The notes beneath the pieces are model-generated. The model was not told the origin of the DNA. It saw only the letters and a list, made by a program, of their open reading frames with translations, and did no database searches. A stretch of 6,951 nt of DNA from positions 1 to 6,951 of the forward strand of contig JAPYQV010000145.1 of the NCBI GenBank assembly GCA_029937205.1, given 5' to 3'. The DNA comes from Alphaproteobacteria bacterium (GTDB taxonomy: Bacteria; Pseudomonadota; Alphaproteobacteria; UBA828). Every line of letters begins with the position of its first letter. The first letter of the stretch is position 1. The position numbers and the translations under genes are program-made. Of this stretch, positions 1-6,569 are shown piece by piece.

Positions 1-1319
1 TGCAGATTTCGGCCAAGACCGGCGCCGGCGTCAGTGATGTGCTCGACGCGTTGATCGAACGCCTGCCGGCGCCCGAGGGCGACACGGATGCACCCCTGAA
101 GGCACTGCTCGTCGATAGCTGGTACGATCAATATCTCGGCGTCATGATTCTGGTGCGGGTGCAGGACGGATATCTCCGCAAAGGCATGAAGGTGCGCATG
201 ATGGGGCTGGGCTCGACCCATGATATCGAGCGTGTCGGCGTGTTTACGCCGAAAACCGAAATCGTCGACGCGCTCGGCCCGGGCGAAATCGGCTTTATCA
301 CCGCCAGCATCAAAGACGTTTCCGAATGCGAGGTCGGCGATACCTTCACCGAAGAGCGGCGCCAAACCGGCGAACCCCTGGCCGGCTTCAAGCCCAGCGT
401 GCCGGTGGTTTTTTGTGGCCTCTTTCCCTCCGACTCGGATGATTTCGAGCGCCTGCGCGAAAGCCTGGCCAAGCTCAGCCTGAACGATTCGAGCTTTCAT
501 TACGAGGCCGAGACATCTGCCGCGCTCGGCATGGGCTTCCGCTGCGGCTTCCTCGGCCTCCTCCACCTGGAAATCATCCAAGAGCGGCTCGAGCGTGAAT
601 TCGATCTCGATCTGGTGGCCACGGCGCCGAGCGTTGTCTATCACCTGCGCACCACGCAAGATGAAGAGTTTGATCTGCACAATCCTGCCGACATGCCCGA
701 CCCGACTAAAATCCGCGGCATCGACGAACCATGGATCAAAGCCAGCATCATGGTGCCGGATGAATATCTCGGACCGGTTCTAGCGCTGTGCCAGGAGAAG
801 CGCGGCCAACAGATCGACCTCACCTATGCCGGCAGCCGTGCCCTGGTGACCTATCGCCTGCCGCTCAACGAAGTGGTGTTCGATTTCTATGACCGGCTGA
901 AATCAATTTCGCGCGGCTATGCCAGCTTCGACTACCATTTGGACGGCTACCAGGAGAGCAATCTGGTCAAACTCGGTATTCTGATCAATGGCGAGCCGGT
1001 TGATTCGCTGTCCATTGTGGTTCACCGCGATCAAGCAGAGGCGCGCGGCCGGGCACTTTGTATGCGTCTCAAGGACCTGATCCCGCGTCAACTGTTCAAG
1101 GTCGCCATCCAGGCCGCTATCGGCGGCAAGGTGGTAGCACGCGAGACCGTGAGCGCCATGCGCAAGGACGTGACCGCCAAATGCTACGGCGGCGATGTCT
1201 CGCGCAAACGCAAATTGCTCGACCGGCAGAAGCGCGGCAAAAAACGCATGCGCCAGTTCGGCAATGTGGAAATCCCGCACGAGGCCTTCCTCGCCGCCCT
1301 CAAGATGGGCGAGGACTGA
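1..1319 (+). CDS. lepA: Elongation factor 4 (LepA), C-terminal 438 residues, 5' partial
   Basis: LepA is a ribosome-associated translational GTPase that acts on stalled or mispositioned ribosomes and back-translocates tRNAs. The reading frame is open from base 3, upstream of the first possible start codon (GTG at 39). It begins inside the G domain at the G5 motif (QISAKTG), so roughly the first 160 residues are missing, judging from the usual length of about 600. Domain II follows ([16 protein letters not shown] onward), then the EF-G-like domain III ([33 protein letters not shown]), domain V, and the LepA-specific C-terminal domain. That last domain has the diagnostic [12 protein letters not shown] and a basic stretch ([19 protein letters not shown]), and ends in [12 protein letters not shown]. 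No frameshift or odd codon use is visible. The HPP gene follows after 13 bases and may be co-transcribed. The identification is very secure; the N-terminal G1 to G4 motifs lie outside the window. Confidence 0.97.
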   Translation, partial: QISAKTGAGVSDVLDALIERLPAPEGDTDAPLKALLVDSWYDQYLGVMILVRVQDGYLRKGMKVRMMGLGSTHDIERVGVFTPKTEIVDALGPGEIGFITASIKDVSECEVGDTFTEERRQTGEPLAGFKPSVPVVFCGLFPSDSDDFERLRESLAKLSLNDSSFHYEAETSAALGMGFRCGFLGLLHLEIIQERLEREFDLDLVATAPSVVYHLRTTQDEEFDLHNPADMPDPTKIRGIDEPWIKASIMVPDEYLGPVLALCQEKRGQQIDLTYAGSRALVTYRLPLNEVVFDFYDRLKSISRGYASFDYHLDGYQESNLVKLGILINGEPVDSLSIVVHRDQAEARGRALCMRLKDLIPRQLFKVAIQAAIGGKVVARETVSAMRKDVTAKCYGGDVSRKRKLLDRQKRGKKRMRQFGNVEIPHEAFLAALKMGED

Positions 1320-1332
1320 GCCGCTCCTCGGT

Positions 1333-1848
1333 ATGATATTGCGCCGTTACTTCGCCAAGATGCGCGGCGCCGGACGCGCACCGGGGCGGCCGCCTTTCGA
1401 AACCATTGCCTGGTCGGGAGCGGGTGGCCTGGCCGCCATCGCCGCCGTGGCAGGCATCACGCTGGCAAGCGACTATCCGCTCCTGATGGCGCCCTTCGGC
1501 GCCAGCGCGGTTCTCCTCTTCGGCATGCATGATTTGCCCGCTTCCCAGCCGCGCAACGTCATTGGCGGGCATCTGCTCGCCGCGCTCCTCGGCCTCATTC
1601 TCCTCACGCTGCTGGGCGATGCCTGGTGGGTCATGGCGATCGGCGTCGGCGGCGCCATTGCACTGATGCAATTGAGCCGAACCCTGCATCCGCCAGCCGG
1701 TGCCAACCCGATTGTGATTGCGCTTAGCGCCGCCGACTGGTCGTTTCTGCTGGCGCCGGTATTGCTCGGCGCGCTCGCCATGGTGCTGGTGGCGCTGGTC
1801 TTCAACAATATTCCGCGCGCGCGCAAATATCCGAGCTATTGGTGGTAA
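1333..1848 (+). CDS. HPP family integral membrane protein
   Basis: This is a 171-residue membrane protein of the HPP family (PF04982 type), named for its His-Pro-Pro motif. Members are inner-membrane proteins; some homologues have been linked to nitrite transport in plastids and cyanobacteria, but the bacterial role is generally unknown. After a basic N-terminus (residues 1-20), about four to five hydrophobic segments can be seen near residues 27-46, 48-64, 78-95, 97-114 and 137-158. Family signatures present are PFGASAVLLFG (54-64), SQPRNVIGGH (71-80), HPPAGANP (119-126) and the closing YPSYWW (166-171). The ATG at 1333 is chosen because it lies 13 bases after the lepA stop and gives the usual length. 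The frame is open further upstream, but only inside lepA. No strong Shine-Dalgarno is visible, so coupling to lepA translation is possible (inference). Confidence 0.88.
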   Translation: MILRRYFAKMRGAGRAPGRPPFETIAWSGAGGLAAIAAVAGITLASDYPLLMAPFGASAVLLFGMHDLPASQPRNVIGGHLLAALLGLILLTLLGDAWWVMAIGVGGAIALMQLSRTLHPPAGANPIVIALSAADWSFLLAPVLLGALAMVLVALVFNNIPRARKYPSYWW

Positions 1849-1858
1849 CGGCGCGGCC

Positions 1859-2479
1859 CTAATCGTCGGCCTGGGTGTCGTGGCGCAGGCCAACGCTGTA
1901 GCGCTCGGCCGTGATATCCGTGAGAGAATGAAACGGGCGATCCGTACGGCCGGCAAATCCCGGCGCGCGCATGAGAAGGACTTCGCCAGGCCGCCACGGT
2001 ATCTCGCGTGCATCGTCGCCGGAGCGCTCGCTGGAGACGAAGAAACGCCCCTCGCCGGAGAGCAGGATCAAGGCAACCAGGCCGGTATAGCGCACGTGAT
2101 CGCGGTGCGCGGTGATGCCGAACGAGCCGGCCGGATAGCGCTGGACCACGAGATCGTTCAGGGTGATGTGTCCGTTCAGCAACGCGGGACGCTGTCGCGC
2201 CAGGGCCTGGCCAAGAAATTCTTCGAGCTCAGCCGCGAGATCCCACAGCACGCCGGGGTGCGTCGGCGCCATGCAAATATCGAAATCCTGCCGCACTGCC
2301 CGGGTGCCGGCGCCGATCTCGTTTCGTGCGGTGCGATAGCTGAGCGCTTCCGCCGCCGCCAGCAGCGGCGCCAACGCGGACGCCGGCAGAAGCGGCAGAC
2401 TCGCCACATCCTCTGCCGCCAGCCTGGCCAGCACTTCGCCGGCCTGCCGCCAATCGCTCAGAAAGCCATGCGCCACCAC
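1859..2479 (-). CDS. Putative 2-oxoglutarate/Fe(II)-dependent oxygenase
   Basis: This is a 206-residue protein with the double-stranded beta-helix metal site of non-haem Fe(II)/2-oxoglutarate oxygenases. The visible signature is HRD (H125, D127) in GITAHRDH, then a distal H184 in RPFHSLTDI. Nine residues later comes R193-Y-S195, fitting the RxS motif that binds the 2-oxoglutarate carboxylate. The N-terminal 100 residues are mostly helical and Ala/Leu-rich and resemble no substrate domain I recognise. NDLVVQRYPAGSFGI (108-122) leads into the core. No signal peptide is seen, so it is probably cytoplasmic. The substrate is unknown. The start is GTG at 2479 or GTG at 2476. A GGAG at 2487-2484 is only 4 bases from the first and 7 from the second, which favours 2476; an in-frame TAA at 2494-2492 rules out anything further upstream. 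It converges on the HPP gene and diverges from the DUF302 gene. Confidence 0.72.
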   Translation of the reverse strand: MVAHGFLSDWRQAGEVLARLAAEDVASLPLLPASALAPLLAAAEALSYRTARNEIGAGTRAVRQDFDICMAPTHPGVLWDLAAELEEFLGQALARQRPALLNGHITLNDLVVQRYPAGSFGITAHRDHVRYTGLVALILLSGEGRFFVSSERSGDDAREIPWRPGEVLLMRAPGFAGRTDRPFHSLTDITAERYSVGLRHDTQADD

Positions 2480-2517
2480 ATCACTCCACTGTTATCCCGC
2501 GTGCTCGTCGGGCTCTC

Positions 2518-2523
2518 TATAAT
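2518..2523 (+). promoter_or_regulatory. Candidate -10 element for the DUF302 gene
   Basis: A perfect TATAAT lies 38 bases upstream of the ATG at 2562 and would place the transcript start near 2530. No good -35 hexamer is seen at 16-18 bases upstream, so the promoter may need an activator. It could also be chance, though an AT-rich hexamer stands out in this GC-rich setting. Confidence 0.4.
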
Positions 2524-2547
2524 CCCGGCATTGTCATCAATGCTCAA
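2519..2547 (-). promoter_or_regulatory. Candidate promoter for the oxygenase gene
   Basis: Read on the minus strand, TTGAGC (2547-2542) and GATTAT (2524-2519) are separated by exactly 17 bases; each matches 4 of 6 sigma-70 consensus bases. Transcription would start near 2512, giving a leader of about 35 bases. The -10 overlaps the plus-strand TATAAT of the divergent gene. Assigned by eye, so tentative. Confidence 0.35.
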
Positions 2548-2561
2548 TAGCGGGAGAGACC

Positions 2562-3053
2562 ATGCTTCGATTTCTAAAGCGCTCGATCCTACAACGATCG
2601 ATCATTGCCGCCTTGATTGTGTTTCTCATGGCACCACCTCTCGCCGCCGATGAGTGGCCCCATCCCGGTACCCGCAGCCAGGTCAGCGGAAAATCCTTCG
2701 CCGAGCTGGTCACCGCCCTGAACACCGCCATCAAGAACAATGGCATGTTCGCGGTCACCAAGGCCAGCGCCAGCGCCGGGGCAAAACGGCGCGGCATCGA
2801 CATCGCCGGCAATATGGTGATTGGCGTTTTTCGCAATGACTATGCCGTCCGCATGTTGGCCGCCAGCGTCGAAGCCGGCATGGAAGCGCCGCTCCGCTTC
2901 TACATCACCGGCCAATCAGACGGCAGCGCCAGCCTGACCTACCGCACGCCGACGGCTATTTTCGCGCCCTATGGCAGTGCCGACCTGGATGAAATGGCGA
3001 GTGAGCTGGACATCATCTTTGCCGCCATCGCGGCGCAAGCCGTGGCCCCTTAG
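2562..3053 (+). CDS. Exported DUF302 domain protein
   Basis: This is a 163-residue protein with an N-terminal signal peptide. Basic residues lie at 3, 6, 7 and 12, a hydrophobic core spans 14-26, and a likely signal peptidase I site follows A28-A29 (PPLAA, then DEW). The mature part matches the DUF302 fold. It has KSFAELVTALNTAIKNNGMF (44-63) as the first helix, then VIGVFRNDYAVRMLAAS (86-102), then GMEAPLRFYI (106-115), and a SLTYRTPTAIF strand near 124-134. DUF302 proteins are small and mostly uncharacterised; some are periplasmic. No metal-binding cysteines are present and there is no lipobox Cys, so this is a soluble periplasmic protein rather than a lipoprotein (inference). The start is well supported by GGGAG at 2552-2556, five bases before the ATG. 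The neighbouring divergent gene is the oxygenase. The function is unknown. Confidence 0.8.
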   Translation: MLRFLKRSILQRSIIAALIVFLMAPPLAADEWPHPGTRSQVSGKSFAELVTALNTAIKNNGMFAVTKASASAGAKRRGIDIAGNMVIGVFRNDYAVRMLAASVEAGMEAPLRFYITGQSDGSASLTYRTPTAIFAPYGSADLDEMASELDIIFAAIAAQAVAP

Positions 3054-3098
3054 GGAGCACAGATTCGACAGTCAATTTTACCCTTTGGTAATGCCTTC

Positions 3099-3120
3099 AG
3101 TGGATAGTCTGACATCCACT
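3099..3120. promoter_or_regulatory. Perfect 7-bp inverted repeat, candidate operator
   Basis: AGTGGAT (3099-3105) and ATCCACT (3114-3120) form a perfect dyad around an 8-base spacer. GGATA from the left arm recurs at 3124-3128, exactly 22 bases (about two helical turns) after its first copy at 3102. A possible -10 (TACAAT, 3127-3132) lies directly downstream, so a protein bound here would contact the promoter of the mini-globin and reductase genes. The regulator is not identifiable from sequence alone. Confidence 0.45.
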
Positions 3121-3152
3121 TGCGGATACAATTCACAGAGGGGAATTTCAAG

Positions 3153-3317
3153 ATGGTCGAATCGATTTATCGACAAATTGGCGGCGAAGTTGCCATGAAT
3201 GCCGCAGTCGCGGGACATCTTCAGGATACCCTGAAGGAGCGCGGCGTCCCGGAAAGCATCGCCGGTGAGATCATGCCCACGGCCGCCAGCACAAAAGGCG
3301 ACGTCCGCAACCAATAA
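3153..3317 (+). CDS. Mini-globin: group 1 truncated hemoglobin lacking its haem-binding core
   Basis: This is a 54-residue protein. Its first part, IYRQIGGEVAMNAAV (5-19), is the helix-A signature of group 1 truncated hemoglobins (typically LYxxIGGExAVxxAV). Residues 20-54, AGHLQDTLKERGVPESIAGE onward to STKGDVRNQ, match the last helix and tail of the same family (HLxxTLKELGVPxxLIxEV...DDV). Full-length members are about 115-125 residues. The missing 60-70 residues hold Tyr B10, the distal pocket and the proximal His F8, so this protein cannot bind haem in the normal way. Both parts are in one frame. The ATG at 3153 has a good Shine-Dalgarno (GGGGA at 3140-3144, 8 bases upstream); a TTG at 3120 is a less likely start. 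The reductase gene starts 24 bases after the stop. This may be a decaying gene, a functional mini-protein or an assembly collapse. Confidence 0.7.
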   Translation: MVESIYRQIGGEVAMNAAVAGHLQDTLKERGVPESIAGEIMPTAASTKGDVRNQ

Positions 3318-3341
3318 ACCGCCGCGCGGCGTATCCGAGCC

Positions 3342-4355
3342 ATGCCCACCGTTCAATTTAACAATGCGGCATACGAGGCCGAGCCCTCGGAATCCGTCCT
3401 CGATACCCTGTTGCGCAACGGTGAGGAGCCAAACTATTCCTGCCGCAAGGGCAGTTGCCTAAACTGCATGATGCGCGCACCGGAAGGCGGTGTGCCTTCA
3501 AGCGCCCAGGCAGGCTTGCGCGATACGCTAAGTGTTCAGGGTTATTTTCTGTCCTGCCTGTGCGTGCCCGAAAGCGATATCAGCGTTGTCCCGGCAGAAG
3601 ATGCGGCGCTTTTCCAGCGCGCCGTGATTTTGTCACGTGAATTGCTGGCGCCAGGGATTTGCCGCGTCATTCTGGAGCCGGCAACACCGCTTTATTATCA
3701 CGCCGGACAATTTCTCAATTTGCGCCGCCACGATGGCCTATGCCGCTCCTATTTCCTCGCCAGCGTCCCCAATCTCGACCGCTATCTGGAATTCCACGTC
3801 AAGCGCATGCCGGGCGGGCAATTGAGCAATTGGATATTTGACGACATGAAAGTGGGCGATAGCGTCGATATTCAAGGTCCCAACGGCGCTTGTTTTTATC
3901 TTCCCGGCGCACCCGGACAAAGCTTGATGTTGGTTGGCAGCGGCACCGGCCTGGCACCTCTGGTGGCGATTGCGCGCGATGCGCTGAATGACGGCCACCT
4001 GGGCCCGGTGCGGCTCTATCATGGCTCGCATACGCCGGTCGGTCTCTACCTGCGCGACACCCTGTTTGATCTGGCTCAGGCGTATCCCAATTTCAATTAC
4101 ACCGGCTGTCTTTCAGGAGCGAACCCGCCGCTCGGTTACAGTCACGGGCGGGCGGATGATGTCGCCCTTGGAGAAATCAAGGACCTCTCGGGGTGGCGCG
4201 TTTATCTGTGCGGCAATCCGCCGATGGTTCACGGCGCCAAGAAGCGCGCCTTTCTGGCCGGCGCGGATATGCAGGAGATTCATGCCAATCCGTTCGAATT
4301 GAAGGAACTGCGCTCGGAACCGGGCAGCGGTGAGCACAAGACATTTGCTGCCTAA
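3342..4355 (+). CDS. 2Fe-2S ferredoxin/FAD/NAD(P)H oxidoreductase
   Basis: This is a 337-residue electron-transfer flavoprotein with three modules in order. Residues 1-85 are a plant-type 2Fe-2S ferredoxin with C34-x4-C39-x2-C42 and a fourth ligand at C72 (C74, in the SCLC sequence, is the alternative). About 92-190 is the FAD-binding barrel, with RSYFLAS (135-141) as a variant RxYS motif and GGQLSNWI (158-165). About 191-318 is the NAD(P)-binding domain, with LVGSGTGLAPLVAI (197-210), YLCGNPPMV (288-296) and a closing NPF. It should pass electrons from NAD(P)H through FAD to the iron-sulfur cluster and on to a partner oxygenase or haem protein. Its neighbour, a truncated hemoglobin derivative, suggests that the original partner was a globin, like a split flavohemoglobin (inference). 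No strong Shine-Dalgarno precedes the ATG, so coupling to the upstream gene is possible. The C-terminal 19 residues are a charged, probably disordered tail. Confidence 0.9.
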   Translation: MPTVQFNNAAYEAEPSESVLDTLLRNGEEPNYSCRKGSCLNCMMRAPEGGVPSSAQAGLRDTLSVQGYFLSCLCVPESDISVVPAEDAALFQRAVILSRELLAPGICRVILEPATPLYYHAGQFLNLRRHDGLCRSYFLASVPNLDRYLEFHVKRMPGGQLSNWIFDDMKVGDSVDIQGPNGACFYLPGAPGQSLMLVGSGTGLAPLVAIARDALNDGHLGPVRLYHGSHTPVGLYLRDTLFDLAQAYPNFNYTGCLSGANPPLGYSHGRADDVALGEIKDLSGWRVYLCGNPPMVHGAKKRAFLAGADMQEIHANPFELKELRSEPGSGEHKTFAA

Positions 4356-4386
4356 CGCGCCTTCAAGACCTCTCGAAAACACGTCA

Positions 4387-4415
4387 TCGACCTTGCTGGC
4401 TTCAGGCGACATAAT
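4387..4415 (+). promoter_or_regulatory. Candidate promoter for the hydrolase gene
   Basis: TCGACC (4387-4392) and CATAAT (4410-4415) are 17 bases apart and resemble sigma-70 -35 and -10 boxes (4 and 5 of 6 matches). Transcription would start near 4422, giving a leader of about 53 bases that contains the hairpin at 4430-4445. Tentative. Confidence 0.35.
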
Positions 4416-4429
4416 GGCGGCGATACGCT

Positions 4430-4445
4430 GCGCCCTGAAGGGCGC
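4430..4445 (+). repeat. GC-rich perfect hairpin in the hydrolase leader
   Basis: GCGCCCT and AGGGCGC form a perfect inverted repeat around GA; as RNA this is most likely a 6-bp GC stem with a UGAA tetraloop. No run of T follows on either strand, so it is not a classical intrinsic terminator. It ends 17 bases before the hydrolase Shine-Dalgarno (AGGAAG, 4463-4468). Confidence 0.5.
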
Positions 4446-4474
4446 GCCCAATCAAAGCACACAGGAAGCTATTT

Positions 4475-5305
4475 ATGCCCAAGGTCGAAGCAAATGGAAT
4501 TAATATTTTTTATGAATATATGGGTGACGGCGACCCCCTCGCTCTGATCGGTGGCTCGCTATTCGGACGCCAAAATTTTGCCATGGTGTGGGAAGGCCTG
4601 GCCGAGAATTTCAAGCTCATCAGCTATGACCAACGCGGTTACGGCCAGACCGACCGGCCGCTGCAATCCTATGATCTGGACCTCTGGGCAGACGATCTGG
4701 CAGCGCTCATGGACAAGCTCGATATTCCCCGCGCCCACGTTATGGGAACCTCGGCGGGCGGTATGATCGCGCTTAAATTTGCCGCCAAATACCCGGAAAA
4801 ATGTATCGGTGTGGTGAGCGATTGCGCCTTTGCCAAGTGCGACCGCATGCGCAAGATCATGTTCCGTACCTGGCGCCATATGGCGACCTCGTGGGGCTGT
4901 TCACCCGAATTCGCCGATCATGTGGTGACCCAGGCCGTCGGCGCGGACTATCTCGACGGTCCGGACGGCGCCGGACTGATTGAGATGGTACGCACCATTG
5001 TCGGGCTCAACTCGGTCGAAACGGTGGTGCAGGCCTGTCTTGCCATGGAAAGCATGGATTTGCGCGAGGACTGCAAAAAAATTACCAACCCGACCCTCGT
5101 CATCACCGCCAAAAAGGATATGTTAACGCCTATGGAGACCGGCAGTACGGGCGCCGGCGCGCAGTGGGTGGCGGACAATATACCTGACTGCGAATTAATC
5201 GTTTACGAGGATATCGGCCATGCGGATTTGGTGGAGTGCCCGGAGAAAACCATCGCGTCGACGATCGATTTTCTCCACCGTGCCAAAAAGAAAGTCCTGG
5301 GCTAG
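4475..5305 (+). CDS. Alpha/beta hydrolase
   Basis: This is a 276-residue single-domain alpha/beta hydrolase with a complete triad: nucleophile S93 in GTSAGG (91-96), D215 in TAKKDMLTP, and H249 in EDIGHADLVE. DQRGYGQTDRP (52-62) is the usual strand-loop ahead of the nucleophile elbow. The cap region lies between about 120 and 195. The oxyanion-hole strand reads LALIGGSLFG rather than the common HGG form. Relatives include 3-oxoadipate enol-lactonase-like esterases and C-C hydrolases; the substrate cannot be told from sequence. There is no signal peptide, so it is probably cytoplasmic. Eight cysteines are present, three of them close together (C110, C117, C122), which is rather many for the family. 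The start is well supported by AGGAAG six bases before the ATG. ispG begins 15 bases after the stop, so the two could share a transcript, although no functional link to isoprenoid synthesis is evident. Confidence 0.88.
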   Translation: MPKVEANGINIFYEYMGDGDPLALIGGSLFGRQNFAMVWEGLAENFKLISYDQRGYGQTDRPLQSYDLDLWADDLAALMDKLDIPRAHVMGTSAGGMIALKFAAKYPEKCIGVVSDCAFAKCDRMRKIMFRTWRHMATSWGCSPEFADHVVTQAVGADYLDGPDGAGLIEMVRTIVGLNSVETVVQACLAMESMDLREDCKKITNPTLVITAKKDMLTPMETGSTGAGAQWVADNIPDCELIVYEDIGHADLVECPEKTIASTIDFLHRAKKKVLG

Positions 5306-5320
5306 GCAGAGAATCGCCAT

Positions 5321-6556
5321 ATGAACGGCGGCATTCCATTGAGCCAACGCCGCGGCAGCATCGCTGTGCGCGTTGGCCCCTACCGCATCGGCGGCGGCGC
5401 ACCGGTGCTCGTCCAGTCCATGACCAACACCGATACGGTGGATGTGGCCGGCACCGCGGCACAGGTGCAAGCGCTGGCCGAAGCCGGCTCGGAGCTCGTG
5501 CGGCTAACCGTCAACACGCCGGAAGCGGCAGCGGCGGTACCACATATCCGCGAGCGCCTTGATGCGGCGAATTGCGCCGTGCCGCTGATCGGTGATTTCC
5601 ACTATAACGGCCACAAATTACTGCGCGATCATCCGGCCTGTGCCGAGGCCTTGGCAAAATACCGCATCAATCCCGGCAATGTCGGTTTCCGCGAAAAACG
5701 CGACCGCCAGTTTCAAACCATGATCGAAGTGGCGCTCGAGTACGACCGCCCGGTGCGCATCGGCGTCAATTGGGGCAGTCTCGACCAGGACTTGCTGGCC
5801 GAATTGATGGACCGGAACGCCACTCTCAAGGAGCCGCTCGACGCTCAACAGGTTATGCGCGACGCCTTGGTGGAATCGGCGCTCAGAAGCGCTGCCTTGG
5901 CGGAAGAAATCGGCCTTGCCCGCGACCACATCGTGATTTCCTGCAAAGTCTCTCAGGTGCAGGACCTGGTCGCGGTCTATACCGATCTGGCGGCGCGCTC
6001 GGATTATGCGCTGCATCTTGGCTTGACCGAGGCGGGTATGGGCTCGAAGGGCATCGTTGCCTCCACGGCGGCGCTCGGCATCCTGTTGCAACAGGGCATC
6101 GGCGATACCATTCGCGTCTCGCTCACGCCGGCACCGGGTGGCGACCGTACCCAGGAAGTCATCGTTGCCCAGGAGATTTTGCAAACCATGGGTCTGCGCG
6201 CCTTTACGCCCCTGGTGATCGCCTGCCCGGGTTGCGGGCGGACCACAAGCACGGTGTTTCAGGAACTGGCGGAAAAAATTCAGAGCCATGTGCGCGCGCG
6301 AATGCCGGAATGGCGCGAAGACTATGTCGGTGTGGAGGATATGCAACTCGCCGTCATGGGCTGCATCGTCAACGGTCCCGGCGAGAGCAAACATGCCGAC
6401 ATCGGCATCAGCCTACCGGGCACCGGGGAAACCCCGGCCGCGCCGGTATTTATCGATGGCGCCAAGACGGTAACACTGCGCGGTGAGGGCATTGCCGAGG
6501 CGTTCCAAGTGATCGTCGAGGATTATGTGGCGACGAAATATGCCAGGCGCAGCTAA
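5321..6556 (+). CDS. ispG: 4-hydroxy-3-methylbut-2-en-1-yl diphosphate synthase (IspG/GcpE)
   Basis: IspG converts 2-C-methyl-D-erythritol 2,4-cyclodiphosphate to HMBPP by reductive ring opening, the penultimate step of the MEP isoprenoid pathway, using a 4Fe-4S cluster and electrons from flavodoxin or ferredoxin. The 411-residue protein is full length for the two-domain bacterial form. The TIM-barrel domain starts with [12 protein letters not shown] (31-42) and includes [11 protein letters not shown] (91-101), [10 protein letters not shown] (113-122), [10 protein letters not shown] (146-155) and [12 protein letters not shown] (233-244). The C-terminal cluster domain has C302 and C305 (ACPGCGRT) and C348 ([16 protein letters not shown]), with E355 as the expected fourth ligand. 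All key residues are present. The ATG at 5321 is supported by the conserved start of the protein and by its position 15 bases after the hydrolase stop; only a weak purine tract (AGAGAA, 5308-5313) precedes it. Its 3' end faces the response regulator gene, 13 bases away. Confidence 0.98.
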   Translation: MNGGIPLSQRRGSIAVRVGPYRIGGGAPVLVQSMTNTDTVDVAGTAAQVQALAEAGSELVRLTVNTPEAAAAVPHIRERLDAANCAVPLIGDFHYNGHKLLRDHPACAEALAKYRINPGNVGFREKRDRQFQTMIEVALEYDRPVRIGVNWGSLDQDLLAELMDRNATLKEPLDAQQVMRDALVESALRSAALAEEIGLARDHIVISCKVSQVQDLVAVYTDLAARSDYALHLGLTEAGMGSKGIVASTAALGILLQQGIGDTIRVSLTPAPGGDRTQEVIVAQEILQTMGLRAFTPLVIACPGCGRTTSTVFQELAEKIQSHVRARMPEWREDYVGVEDMQLAVMGCIVNGPGESKHADIGISLPGTGETPAAPVFIDGAKTVTLRGEGIAEAFQVIVEDYVATKYARRS

Positions 6557-6569
6557 AGCGACCTGAACG

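Noticed and set aside
1300..2013. 237-codon minus-strand frame over the HPP gene
   Set aside because: The product is low-complexity and Arg/Ala/Gln-rich, lies opposite the transmembrane codons of the HPP gene, and overlaps the 3' end of the oxygenase gene on the same strand.
1718..2653. Long plus-strand open frame of 311 codons across the oxygenase gene
   Set aside because: It starts inside the HPP gene, runs antisense to the oxygenase gene and past the DUF302 start, and its translation is Arg/Gln-rich with no family motif. It is a shadow of GC-rich coding sequence.
3078..3091. TTACC-CTTT-GGTAA stem after the DUF302 gene as a terminator
   Set aside because: The stem is only 5 bp, AT-rich, and not followed by a T run; too weak to call.
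3099..3120. Calling the dyad an NsrR or FNR binding site
   Set aside because: The arms do not match either consensus; the globin context alone is not enough to name the regulator.
3078..3356. Minus-strand 92-codon frame over the mini-globin region
   Set aside because: The plus-strand reading has a ribosome site and a clear globin match; the antisense product matches nothing I recognise.
4430..4445. Hairpin as an intrinsic terminator of the reductase transcript
   Set aside because: No U-rich tail follows the stem, and it lies close to the hydrolase ribosome site, which suits a leader element better.
5618..6394. 258-codon open frame on the minus strand within ispG
   Set aside because: It is wholly antisense to a clearly conserved IspG coding region and has no recognisable motif; long antisense frames are expected with GC-rich third positions.
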